From positions 3,968,001 through 4,032,000 of the forward strand of contig NZ_AP023354.1 of NCBI RefSeq assembly GCF_018324685.1: a stretch of DNA of 64,000 nucleotides. The letters run 5' to 3'. This document shows positions 53,027 to 60,304 of this stretch, piece by piece. Made by a program: the position numbers and the translations under genes. The stretch is from Actinocatenispora sera (GTDB lineage Bacteria > Actinomycetota > Actinomycetes > Mycobacteriales > Micromonosporaceae). The notes under the pieces are model-generated. The model did not search any database and had not been told where the DNA came from. It saw only the letters and a list, made by a program, of their open reading frames with translations. Numbering within the stretch: position 1 is the stretch's first letter; each line of letters opens with the position of its first letter.

Positions 53027-53500
53027 GTGCCTACGAAACGGGGTAGTGCGGCACCGGCCGAGCCGGGTGTCGACGAGTTCGCGGCGGCGCTGATCGCGCT
53101 GATCCAGGCGGCCCGGCGCACCCGCGGCCGGGTGCAGAGCCAGCTGTCCGACCTGTCCGCGGCGCAGCTGGTCGCGCTGGACGCGGTCGCGCAGGCCGGG
53201 GTGAAGGGGGTCGGGGCGGTCGCGGGAGTCATCGGGGTGGCCCAGCCGACCGCCACCCGCACGGTACGAACGCTGGTGAGCCGCGGGCTGGTGGTCCGCG
53301 CCGCCGACCCGAGCGACGCGCGCGGTTCGGTGCTGCGGCTCACCGAGCGTGGCGAGCGGACGCTGCAGCACGCCGGCGGGCTGTTCCGCGACCTGCTCGG
53401 GCAGGCCTGGAGCGACATGTCCGGCACCGAACAGGACAGCTGCATTCCGCTGCTACGCCGGCTGACCGACCTGCTGGACCGGCTCAGCGCCACGCCCTGA
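53027..53500 (+). CDS. MarR-family regulator
   Basis: A 157-residue winged-helix protein: VDEFAAALIALIQAARRTRGRVQSQLSDLSAAQLVALDAVAQAGVKG, then recognition region AGVIGVAQPTATRTVRTLVSRGLVVRAADPSDARGSVLRLTERG. MarR proteins sense phenolics or oxidants and usually autoregulate. The GTG at 53027 gives a standard length but no SD; an in-frame ATG at 52952, on the edge of the operator, is an alternative. The divergent universal stress gene is a likely co-target. Confidence 0.85.
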   Translation: MPTKRGSAAPAEPGVDEFAAALIALIQAARRTRGRVQSQLSDLSAAQLVALDAVAQAGVKGVGAVAGVIGVAQPTATRTVRTLVSRGLVVRAADPSDARGSVLRLTERGERTLQHAGGLFRDLLGQAWSDMSGTEQDSCIPLLRRLTDLLDRLSATP

Positions 53501-53757
53501 CAGCGCTCGACCGTCCCTTGTGGACGCCGCTGCGTGGTGGTGCGCAGCGTGACCGGCCTTCCGGCCGCGGGCCGCTGCCCGACTCGACCGGGTACGGGAT
53601 GTTCGATCCGCGTCACGCCAAGGCTTTCGGTGGATTACCGTCGTGGTAGGCCGGCTCGCCGACGGCGTCGAGCACCGCCCGTACCGGCCGCAGGGGTCCG
53701 ATCCGACAGCGCCGACCGAGTCGGAACCGGTCTCGTGGGAGCCGGGGGTGATGCCAA
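53501..53757. other. intergenic region before the tandem leader
   Basis: This 257-bp gap presumably holds the promoter of the leader/hexapeptide unit. A small hairpin (CGGCC-TTCC-GGCCG near 53552) could end the MarR message. No gene is supported. Confidence 0.45.
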
Positions 53758-54291
53758 GTGAGCGAGCAGTGGGCATCTGCACGTTGCCTCGTCGGAGTTC
53801 CGACGAAGGAGGAACTCCCCATGAGCGAGCGTCAGCGAGTGAATCGTGGGCGTTCTGCGTCGTGCTTCGTCGGAGTCCCGACGAAGGAGGGACTCCCCAT
53901 GAGCGAGCGTCAGCGAGTGAATCGTGGGCGTTCTGCGTCGTGCCTCGTCGGAGTTCCGACGAAGGAGGGACTCCCCATGAGCGAGCGTCAGCGAGTGAAT
54001 CGTGGGCGTTCTGCGTCGTGCCTCGTCGGAGTTCCGACGAAGGAGGGACTCCCCATGAGCGAGCGTCAGCGAGTGAATCGTGGGCGTTCTGCGTCGTGCC
54101 TCGTCGGAGTTCCGACGAAGGAGGGACTCCCCATGAGCGAGCGTCAGCGAGTGAATCGTGGGCGTTCTGCGTCGTGCCTCGTCGGAGTTCCGACGAAGGA
54201 GGGACTCCCCATGAGCGAGCGTCAGCGAGTGAATCGTGGGCGTTCTGCGTCGTGCCTCGTCGGAGTTCCGACGAAGGAGGAACTCCGATGA
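53758..54291 (+). repeat. seven tandem leader units, each with hairpin, SD and start codon
   Basis: A 63-bp first unit (GTG at 53758) is followed by six 78-bp units with ATG at 53821, 53899, 53977, 54055, 54133 and 54211. Each unit begins ATGAGCGAGCGTCAGCGAGT and ends with a hairpin, GAAGGAGG and the next ATG. Since 78 is a multiple of 3, the whole array is one reading frame of about 177 codons (MSERQRVN...SCLVGVPTKEGLP per unit) whose stop overlaps the start of the next gene (ATGA at 54288-54291). A second frame is also open. Third-position G/C is only 17 of 26 in the first frame and 15 of 26 in the second. Neither therefore looks like a normal protein of this genome. The array may be an RNA element, a chain of reinitiating leader peptides, or both. 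Confidence 0.8.
54261..54287 (+). promoter_or_regulatory. last SD-presenting hairpin before the hexapeptide gene
   Basis: CGGAGTTCC (54261-54269) pairs perfectly with GGAACTCCG (54279-54287). The 9-nt loop is GACGAAGGA, so the SD AAGGAGG is half in the loop and half in the stem, and the ATG follows directly. Other units have the same stem with compensatory or G-U changes. Confidence 0.6.
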
Positions 54292-55253
54292 GTCTGAGTT
54301 CGGCGGATTCCCGTGTCGAGGTGGCCGAGTCGGCGGTGATCGTCGGCGAGCTGTGGCTCGGGGTAGGAGTACGGTTCGCGGCCGGCAGCGTGGTGCGCTC
54401 GCACGACGCGGCGGTACGGCTGGGCCATCACGCCCGGATCGGCGCGCACGCGACGGTGTGGGGCGACGGCAGCCATCCGACCTCCGTCGGCCAGGGCACC
54501 GTCCTCGGTGCCGGTGTCACCGTGCTCGGCGCCCGGATCGGCGACCTCTGCCAGCTCGGTGCCGGTTGCGTCCTGCTGCCGGGTGCCTGGCTGGGCGACG
54601 GGTGCGTGCTGGCCGACGGCACGCTGGTGCCGGCCGGCACGGTGGTTCCCGCCGGTACCGTGATGTCCGGGCGCACGCCGCACGCGGTGCGGTCGGCCTC
54701 CGATGCCGACGGAGCCCCCCGGTGGTTCCCGCTCACCGATCTTCCGCTGCATCGCCGGGTCGGCCGGCCGGTCCGGGTGCCCGTCGCGGTACCGCCGATC
54801 GACGGGCACGACGCGGTCCGGTCCGACGCGGACGCCACCCAGGTCGTCGGCGACGTCGAGCTCGGTACCGGTTGCGTGCTCGGCATCGCCGCCCGGCTGG
54901 TCGCCGGTGAGGGTGGGCAGATCCGGCTCGGCTCCGGCGTGCAGGCGTTGGAGCACGCGCTCCTGCGTGCGGACGGCGACGAGGATCTGGTGATCCAGGA
55001 CGGTGCGGTGGTCGGCCCCGGTGTCCGGATCACCGGTGCCCGGATCGGCGCGCGCAGCGTGCTGGAGCCCGGTGTGGTGGTGGAGGCGGGTGCTCATCTG
55101 GGCCCCGGCACGCTGGTCCGCGCCGGAACGCGGGTGCCGGCCGGCGCCACCTACGGGCCGCTGGCCATTGTGGACGGTCGGCCCGGCCGCCGGATCGGCA
55201 CGCTGCACTCCGGCCCGTCCCGCCCGCCCTGGCTGTTGCCCGCGACCAGCTGA
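54288..55253 (+). CDS. left-handed beta-helix (hexapeptide-repeat) protein
   Basis: A 321-residue protein built mostly of hexapeptide repeats: VAESAVIVGELWLGVGVRFAAGSVV, then ARIGAHATVWGDG, GTVLGAGVTVLGARIGDLCQLGAGCVLLPGAWLGDG, and a second set near the C-terminus (VIQDGAVVGPGVRITGARIGARSVLEPG). This fold is found in acyltransferases, gamma-carbonic anhydrases and sugar-nucleotide enzymes. No catalytic His of the acyltransferases or carbonic anhydrases is clear, so the activity is unknown. The ATG at 54288 follows the tandem leader, and its frame continues upstream through the repeats. Confidence 0.75.
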   Translation: MSLSSADSRVEVAESAVIVGELWLGVGVRFAAGSVVRSHDAAVRLGHHARIGAHATVWGDGSHPTSVGQGTVLGAGVTVLGARIGDLCQLGAGCVLLPGAWLGDGCVLADGTLVPAGTVVPAGTVMSGRTPHAVRSASDADGAPRWFPLTDLPLHRRVGRPVRVPVAVPPIDGHDAVRSDADATQVVGDVELGTGCVLGIAARLVAGEGGQIRLGSGVQALEHALLRADGDEDLVIQDGAVVGPGVRITGARIGARSVLEPGVVVEAGAHLGPGTLVRAGTRVPAGATYGPLAIVDGRPGRRIGTLHSGPSRPPWLLPATS

Positions 55254-55805
55254 GTGCCGGCCGCCGGAGCCTCACCCGGCTGTCGGGGTGCCGGACGCGG
55301 TCGGTGTGCTGTTGCCGACCGGATTCTCGCGGCGCGGCACGCCGCGATCGGGTGGTCCGCTCTGCCTACCGGTGCACCCCGAGACGCCGGGGGTTTCACT
55401 GCGCGACAGCCGATCGACGGGTGGCCTCGCCGCGTATCCGGGGGCCCGCCGCGCGGCGATCGCCGATCATCAACTGCGGCAGTGGATCCGGACGACAGCG
55501 GTCAATCGTCCGCCGCGGATCGCCGGTGCGCCCGGGATTGCGGGCTCGAATCGGTCGGCGCGCCGTCCCGATCGGAGAAATTTTCTCGGCCGCACCCGCA
55601 GCCACCTGCGCGAACATCGGTGAACCGGCAATTGGTTGGCGCCCAACAGATTCGCTCGAATCATTGTCTGGATAGGACGGTCCGGCCGAATGCAAAAGCG
55701 CTGCTGCGTAGCAGGAATGTCGCTAGTCCTGTTTGGTCAGTGGCGCTTTGGCGTGCATACTGTGAACGCGAGGCAGTCAGATGCCCATAGCTGACGGGAG
55801 TTGTC
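55254..55805. other. intergenic region with hup promoter
   Basis: I see no supported gene in these 552 bp. From about 55610 onward the sequence is clearly richer in A+T. It includes an inverted repeat CTGCT-GCGT-AGCAG (55701-55714) and a possible -10 hexamer TACTGT (55758-55763), 42 bp before hup. Confidence 0.5.
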
Positions 55806-56516
55806 GTGAACAAGGCAGAGCTGATCGAGGCGCTGACCGCGCGCATCGGCGACCGGAAACAGGCCGCCACGGCGCTTGATGCGGTGCTCGACGAGATCCA
55901 GCGCACGGTGTCCAAGGGTGGAAAGATTTCGCTGGCCGGTTTCGGTGTCTTCGAGAAGCGGGCCAGGGCGGCGCGCACCGCCCGCAATCCGCGCACCGGA
56001 GAGACGGTGAAGGTGCGCAAGACCTCGGTCCCGGCGTTTCGCCCGGGCCAGGCCTTCAAGGACGTGGTGACGGGCAAGAAGAAGGTCTCCGCGGTGACGA
56101 AGACGACCGCGAAGAAGGCGGCCGCGACCAAGACCGCGGCGAAGAAGTCGGCTGCGAAGAAGACGACCGCCGCCAAGAAGACGACCGCCGCCAAGAAGAC
56201 GACCGCGGCCAAGAAGACGTCCCCGGCCAGGAAGGCGACCCCGGCCAAGAAGACCACGGCAAAGAAGACCACCGGCGCCAAGAAGGCAACGGCGCGGAAG
56301 ACCACCGCGGCGAAGAAGACGACCGGTGCGAAGAAGACGACCGGTGCGAAGAAGACCACCGCGAAGGCGGCAGCGAAGAAGACCACGGCGCGCAAGACCG
56401 CGGCAAAGAAGACGACCGCCAAGCGCGCGGTGGCCAAGAAGGGTGCCGCCACCCGCAAGACCGCGGCCCGCAAGACGACCGGTGCGACGACCCGCCGGTC
56501 GCCGCGCAAGCGCTGA
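55806..56516 (+). CDS. hup: HU-type nucleoid protein with Lys-rich tail
   Basis: A 236-residue protein. Residues 1 to about 92 are a complete HU fold: [59 protein letters not shown] and [13 protein letters not shown]. The rest is a tail of [11 protein letters not shown] and [11 protein letters not shown] repeats like mycobacterial HupB and Streptomyces HupS. It coats and compacts DNA, and the tail can be modified. The GTG at 55806 has GGGAG 5 nt upstream. A 17-bp terminator follows. Confidence 0.93.
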   Translation: MNKAELIEALTARIGDRKQAATALDAVLDEIQRTVSKGGKISLAGFGVFEKRARAARTARNPRTGETVKVRKTSVPAFRPGQAFKDVVTGKKKVSAVTKTTAKKAAATKTAAKKSAAKKTTAAKKTTAAKKTTAAKKTSPARKATPAKKTTAKKTTGAKKATARKTTAAKKTTGAKKTTGAKKTTAKAAAKKTTARKTAAKKTTAKRAVAKKGAATRKTAARKTTGATTRRSPRKR

Positions 56517-56543
56517 CCGGCGAGCGACCCAGCGGCAACGACG

Positions 56544-56583
56544 CGATCGGGGCCATCGAGTAGCTGCTCGATGGCCCCGATCG
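56544..56583. terminator. bidirectional terminator between hup and pirin
   Basis: A perfect 17-bp stem (56544-56560 with 56567-56583) with a 6-nt loop lies between the convergent ends. Confidence 0.85.
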
Positions 56584-56596
56584 TCGTGCGGTCTGG

Positions 56597-57571
56597 TCAG
56601 AGCACGTCGTGGCCCGGGTGAGGTTCGGCCGGAATCGTGCCGAGCTTTCCGGCCTGGAAGTCCTCGAACGCCTCGACCAGTTCGCGCCGGGTGTTCATCA
56701 CGAACGGCCCGTACGCCGCGATCGGCTCCCGGATCGGCTGACCGCCCAGTACCAACACCTCCAGCGCCGGACTGCGCGACTCCTGCGCCTCGGCGGCGGC
56801 GACGGTGATCGCGTCGCCCGGTCCGTACACGGCGAGCTGGCCGGACTGCACCGGGCGCCGCTCGGCGCCGACGCTCCCGCGACCGGCGAGCACGTACACC
56901 AGGGCGTTGAAGTCCTGGCGCCACGGCAGCCGCAGCTGGGCGCCGGCCGCGACGGTGGCGTGTACCAACGAGATCGGCGTGTGCGTGATGCCCGGGCCGG
57001 GGTGGCCGGCGACGTCGCCGGCGATGACCCGGACCAGCGCGCCGCCGTCGGGCGAGGACAGCAGCGCGACCTCACCGCCGCGGATGTCCTGGTAGCGCGG
57101 GTCGGTCATCTTCAGCCGCTTCGGCAGGTTGACCCACAGCTGGATGCCGTGGAACAGCCCGCCGGACACGACCAGCTCCTCCGGCGGCTTCTCGATGTGC
57201 AGGATGCCGCCGCCCGCGGTCATCCACTGGGTGTCGCCGTCGGTGATCAGGCCGCCGCCGCCGTTGGAGTCCCGGTGCTGGAAGGTGCCGTCGATCATGT
57301 AGGTGACGGTCTCGAAGCCGCGGTGCGGGTGCCACGGCGTGCCCTTGGGCTCGCCCGGCGCGTACTCGACCTCGCCCATCTGGTCCATGTGGATGAACGG
57401 GTCGAGGTCGCGCAGGTCGACCCCGGCGAACGCCCGATGGACGGGGAAGCCCTCGCCCTCGAAGCCGGACGGTGCGGTGGTCACCGACCGCACCGGTCGC
57501 GGCACCGCGGTCGGTGCGGTCTCCGGCACCCGGGGCAGCACCAGCGGGTTGGCCACGGTGACGGCTGGCAT
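56597..57571 (-). CDS. pirin family protein
   Basis: A 324-residue bicupin: FIHMDQMGEVEYAPGEPKGTPWHPHRGFETVTYMIDGTFQHRDSNGG with the metal-binding His residues, MTAGGGILHIEKPP and GIQLWVNLPKRLKM. Pirins bind iron; some have quercetinase activity, and others regulate redox metabolism. The ATG at 57571 has AAGGAG upstream. The palindrome TTGC-N4-GCAA 60 bp upstream may be an operator. Confidence 0.9.
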   Translation of the reverse strand: MPAVTVANPLVLPRVPETAPTAVPRPVRSVTTAPSGFEGEGFPVHRAFAGVDLRDLDPFIHMDQMGEVEYAPGEPKGTPWHPHRGFETVTYMIDGTFQHRDSNGGGGLITDGDTQWMTAGGGILHIEKPPEELVVSGGLFHGIQLWVNLPKRLKMTDPRYQDIRGGEVALLSSPDGGALVRVIAGDVAGHPGPGITHTPISLVHATVAAGAQLRLPWRQDFNALVYVLAGRGSVGAERRPVQSGQLAVYGPGDAITVAAAEAQESRSPALEVLVLGGQPIREPIAAYGPFVMNTRRELVEAFEDFQAGKLGTIPAEPHPGHDVL

Positions 57572-57631
57572 GGCGTACTCCTTGCGGTTGCTGCGCCGGT
57601 GGGTCCCGGCGCCTGTCGCCCACAACCTTAG

Positions 57632-57643
57632 TTGCTTTCGCAA
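57632..57643. promoter_or_regulatory. TTGC-N4-GCAA palindrome upstream of pirin gene
   Basis: TTGCTTTCGCAA is a perfect inverted repeat with 4-bp arms in an A+T-rich stretch, 60 bp before the pirin start. MarR-type and HxlR-type sites look like this, but no binder is known here. Confidence 0.35.
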
Positions 57644-57681
57644 TATTCCGCTAGACAAGTAGATCCGGAGGACACGAAAGA

Positions 57682-57719
57682 GGCCGGCGTGGCGAGGCGT
57701 CCGCCCCACCACACCGGCC
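57682..57719 (-). terminator. terminator of the Cys-rich/Tat/MauE cassette
   Basis: An 11-bp stem with one G-U pair (57682-57692 with 57709-57719) lies just after the MauE-like stop. Confidence 0.55.
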
Positions 57720-57729
57720 CATCGCACCG

Positions 57730-58578
57730 TCAGGCCGTGGCCACCAGCGGATCATCGACCAGCGCGAGCCGTACCGCGTCGGGGTCGTACCGCAGCCGGG
57801 GCACGGCGAACACCGCGGTCTGGCCGCCGTCGGCGTGGTAGCACACGATCCGCCACGCACCGGAGTCCCAGTGCTCCAGCACGTCGCTGCGCAGCCGGGT
57901 GCCGATGCCGCGATAGGCGTCGCTCGCCTCCAGCTGGCGCAGCGTCGACGCCAGCGGCAGGTCGTACGCCAGGCCGGCGAGCGGGTGCGGCCGCATCCGG
58001 GCGTACAGCCGGCGCAGCGGCAGCAGCCACTCGTGGTCGGCCTCCGGCGACAGCAACACCATCGCCGCGCCACCGGCCAGCAGCGCCGCGACCACCGGGT
58101 ACGGGTGGCTCGCGACCGCGGTCGGCCACGCCACGGGGGCCACCAGCGCGACCAGTGCCACCGCCAGCAGCAGCCCGGCCCGGACGAAGCTGCGCCAGGT
58201 CACCGGCGCCGACCGGGCACTGACGCACCCGCACGACGAGCCGGGCGCGGCCACCCGTGAGTAGGCGAGGTAGCCGAGGAACCCGGCCGCCGCCACCGCC
58301 GTGGCGCCGGCCACGACCCGCGCCGGCACGGTCAGCGCCGGCCACCAGGTGGCCAGGCCGCCGGCGAGCAGCAGCGCGGCGATCGTGACCTCCGCGACGC
58401 CGACGCCGCCGTACACGGTGGGGGCCCGGTCCTTGCCGACCAGGGTGCCGAGCGCGGAAGCGGCGGACCGCGCGCGGGCGGTGCGGCTGGTCAGCTTGAC
58501 CCGGCCGGACACCGCGAACACCCCGGCCAGCAGCACCGGCGCCGCGCCCGCGACGGCGGCCACCGCCGGGGTACTCAC
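57730..58578 (-). CDS. MauE/DoxX-like redox-associated membrane protein
   Basis: A 282-residue membrane protein with an N-terminal four-helix MauE-type domain: VLLAGVFAVSGRVKLTS, GVGVAEVTIAALLLAGGLATWWPALTV, AAGFLGYLAYSRVAAPGSSCGCVSARSAPVTW, then RAGLLLAVALVALVAPVAW. The CGC pair in the loop matches the cysteines of this family, which is thought to supply disulfides or electrons to exported proteins. A C-terminal cytosolic domain of about 90 residues (HEWLLPLRRLYARMRPHPLAGL) is additional and unknown. The GTG at 58578 follows GGAGG. It is the third gene of a leftward cassette. Confidence 0.75.
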   Translation of the reverse strand: MSTPAVAAVAGAAPVLLAGVFAVSGRVKLTSRTARARSAASALGTLVGKDRAPTVYGGVGVAEVTIAALLLAGGLATWWPALTVPARVVAGATAVAAAGFLGYLAYSRVAAPGSSCGCVSARSAPVTWRSFVRAGLLLAVALVALVAPVAWPTAVASHPYPVVAALLAGGAAMVLLSPEADHEWLLPLRRLYARMRPHPLAGLAYDLPLASTLRQLEASDAYRGIGTRLRSDVLEHWDSGAWRIVCYHADGGQTAVFAVPRLRYDPDAVRLALVDDPLVATA

Positions 58579-58647
58579 GCCGCCTCCGCGGGAGTGAACG
58601 CGCCGGCGGTGCTCATGGCGCATCCCCGGTCGAGCGGTCGGCGGGGG

Positions 58648-59256
58648 TCATGCCGCCACCGTGCCCGCGTAGATGGTCGCGAGGTCCACCTCGTTGGTGT
58701 CCGGCCGCCAGGCCCCGATGATGTGCACGTGCCGGCCGATCCGCAGCTTGGACAGGTCGCCGGTGGTCGGCGCGTCCCGGTACACCGCGGCGGTACGGCC
58801 CGGCACGACGTGCCCGATCACCTTGTTGCCGTCGTGGTTGAGGTGCAGCCACGAGTGGCCGATGGCGGTGATCTCCACCGACATGCTGACGATGTTGACC
58901 CACAACGAGTCCGCGCCGAGCGCGCCGCCCGGCAGCGGTACGCCCCGGGCGTAGAGCCCGTCGCCGACGGCGACCTGGTCGAACGTGGTCGGGTGCAGCT
59001 TCCAGATGCTGGTACCGCTGGTGACCTGGATGCGGTGCAGCACGTTGTCCGAGCCGGTGACGAGCAGAACGTGGTCCTTGATGCCGGTGACCCGGCCCTC
59101 GGCGAAGTTCGGGTCGACCTCGCCCGGCGTGAACTGTGCCGGTGCGGCGTGCGCCGTCTCCGGGGCGAGCGAGCCGAGCGCGGTGGCACCGGCGATGCCG
59201 GCACTGCCCAGTACGGCGGAGGTGAGCAGCCGGCGGCGGTCCATGGCGGTGGTCAT
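58648..59256 (-). CDS. Tat-exported protein of unknown function
   Basis: A 202-residue protein with a twin-arginine signal (MDRRRLLTSAVLGSAGIAGATALG, ending near residue 38 at AHA-AP). The mature part has two segments that look like small OB-type beta barrels (GRVTGIKDHVLLVTGSDNVLHRIQV and SVEITAIGHSWLHLNHDGNKVIGHVV). There are no cysteines and no recognised family. Tat export implies folding, or binding of a partner, in the cytoplasm. It starts 11 bp after the Cys-rich gene and is 69 bp upstream of the MauE-like gene. GAGGAGG precedes the ATG. Confidence 0.7.
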   Translation of the reverse strand: MTTAMDRRRLLTSAVLGSAGIAGATALGSLAPETAHAAPAQFTPGEVDPNFAEGRVTGIKDHVLLVTGSDNVLHRIQVTSGTSIWKLHPTTFDQVAVGDGLYARGVPLPGGALGADSLWVNIVSMSVEITAIGHSWLHLNHDGNKVIGHVVPGRTAAVYRDAPTTGDLSKLRIGRHVHIIGAWRPDTNEVDLATIYAGTVAA

Positions 59257-59267
59257 CAGATGCCTCC

Positions 59268-59693
59268 TCAGCTGTCGATCCGGCACGGCAACAGGCCGCT
59301 GGACAGGCTGGCGATCGCGCTGAACGCCGACGGCGTCAGGTCGATCAACCGATCGGTACCGCAGGTCGAGCCGCAGCAGTGCCGCTCGCCGCAGAACAGG
59401 TGGGTGTTCGGTCCGCAGTCGGCGACGCTGGCCGACACGCAGCCGCCGGTGCACTGGTTGGTGATGTAGAAGACGTGGCCGCAGCCGCGCAGGGCGAGGT
59501 TGTGCCCGCAGTTGTACGGCTGGGTGATCGAGTAGCACGCGTCCGAGGCGTGCGGCCAGGCGCACTGGTGCGAGCCGGAGTTGCAGGTGCCGCAGGCGCC
59601 GCCGCCGGCCGAGGAACACGGTCCCCAGGACGCGCCGCAACAGAACCAGGACATCTCCCCGTACGCCGGTGCGCTGCTGTTGGAACAGCCCAT
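59268..59693 (-). CDS. 18-cysteine protein without signal peptide
   Basis: A 141-residue protein with 18 cysteines, many in pairs such as FCCGASWGPC, GACGTC, RGCGHVF, CTGGC and HCCGSTCGTD. The pattern and the MauE neighbour recall the disulfide-rich light chain of methylamine dehydrogenase, but I cannot align it with confidence. It has no signal peptide or Tat motif, so if it is exported it may leave as a folded complex with the Tat protein next to it. Alternatively it may bind a metal in the cytoplasm. AAGGGAG precedes the ATG at 59693. I do not recognise the family. Confidence 0.65.
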   Translation of the reverse strand: MGCSNSSAPAYGEMSWFCCGASWGPCSSAGGGACGTCNSGSHQCAWPHASDACYSITQPYNCGHNLALRGCGHVFYITNQCTGGCVSASVADCGPNTHLFCGERHCCGSTCGTDRLIDLTPSAFSAIASLSSGLLPCRIDS

Positions 59694-60253
59694 GACGGAC
59701 TCCCTTCGTACGACGGGCGATCCGCGCCTGGCGGCCGTACCGGGGCGCCGTCGAGCGGCGCGGGCGGGTGCGCTCGGACGCGGAACCGCGAGGATGCCGG
59801 CCGCCCGTGGGGGAGCGCGCGACCGGGGGGTGCACCGTCGAACCGACGACGGTGCGACACGAGCCGGCGCCGGCGCCGGGCTCGCCGATCTGCGAGGTCA
59901 GCCGACCTCGGGTGCTGGGGGTGGGTGCTGCCGCATCTGACCTCCGCTGTGGTCATCGGTGGAGCGACAGGAGAGGGGCTAACGAACAAATCCTGTCAAC
60001 GGAGATGTCATCCGTCAATACGGTACTAGATGGAAATTTTCTACAAAGAAACTTCAGAAGGTGCGCAATCGAGCACGATGTGGTGATGACAAACCGCTCG
60101 AGACCGGACAGAACGGTCTGGTAGCGACGGCCGACGAGCCGGCGCCCCAGCACCTCTTCCGGACCGGCCTAACTGTCCACATCAGACAGTCCGGTATGGA
60201 CGGTCCGAACAGGACGGTGGCGGGGACCCGGCGCCGTCGGTCCGGTGGGGACA
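59694..60253. other. long upstream region of the Cys-rich cassette
   Basis: This region of about 560 bp has no supported gene. Around 59985-60080 it is strikingly A+T-rich for this genome. On the minus strand it contains TTGACA and TTGACG hexamers, so the cassette promoter may lie there with a leader of about 300 nt. Short nested inverted repeats (ACTGTC/GACAGT near 60171-60189, inside CGGACC/GGTCCG) follow. Confidence 0.45.
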
Positions 60254-60293
60254 CGAACGTGGCGGGTACCCGGCCGGGTACCCGCCACGTTCG
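60254..60293 (-). terminator. 40-bp perfect palindrome ending ctaD
   Basis: Two 20-bp arms meet at 60273/60274 without a loop, 11 bp after the ctaD stop on the minus strand. It is a strong terminator. Confidence 0.8.
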
Positions 60294-60304
60294 AGCCGTC
60301 GTCG

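Noticed and set aside
53643-54287. N-terminal extension of the hexapeptide protein through the tandem repeats
   Set aside because: The frame is open, but third-position G/C is only 15 of 26 per unit and there is no start with an SD. The ATG at 54288 after the last hairpin fits better. It remains a lesser alternative.
59379-60029. Plus-strand frame opposite the Cys-rich gene
   Set aside because: It is Ala/Arg/Gly-rich low complexity in the antisense of the cassette, with no domain and no start signal.
60005-60124. 39-residue plus-strand ORF upstream of ctaD's terminator
   Set aside because: It has no SD at useful spacing, atypical codon use and overlaps the probable promoter region of the minus-strand cassette.
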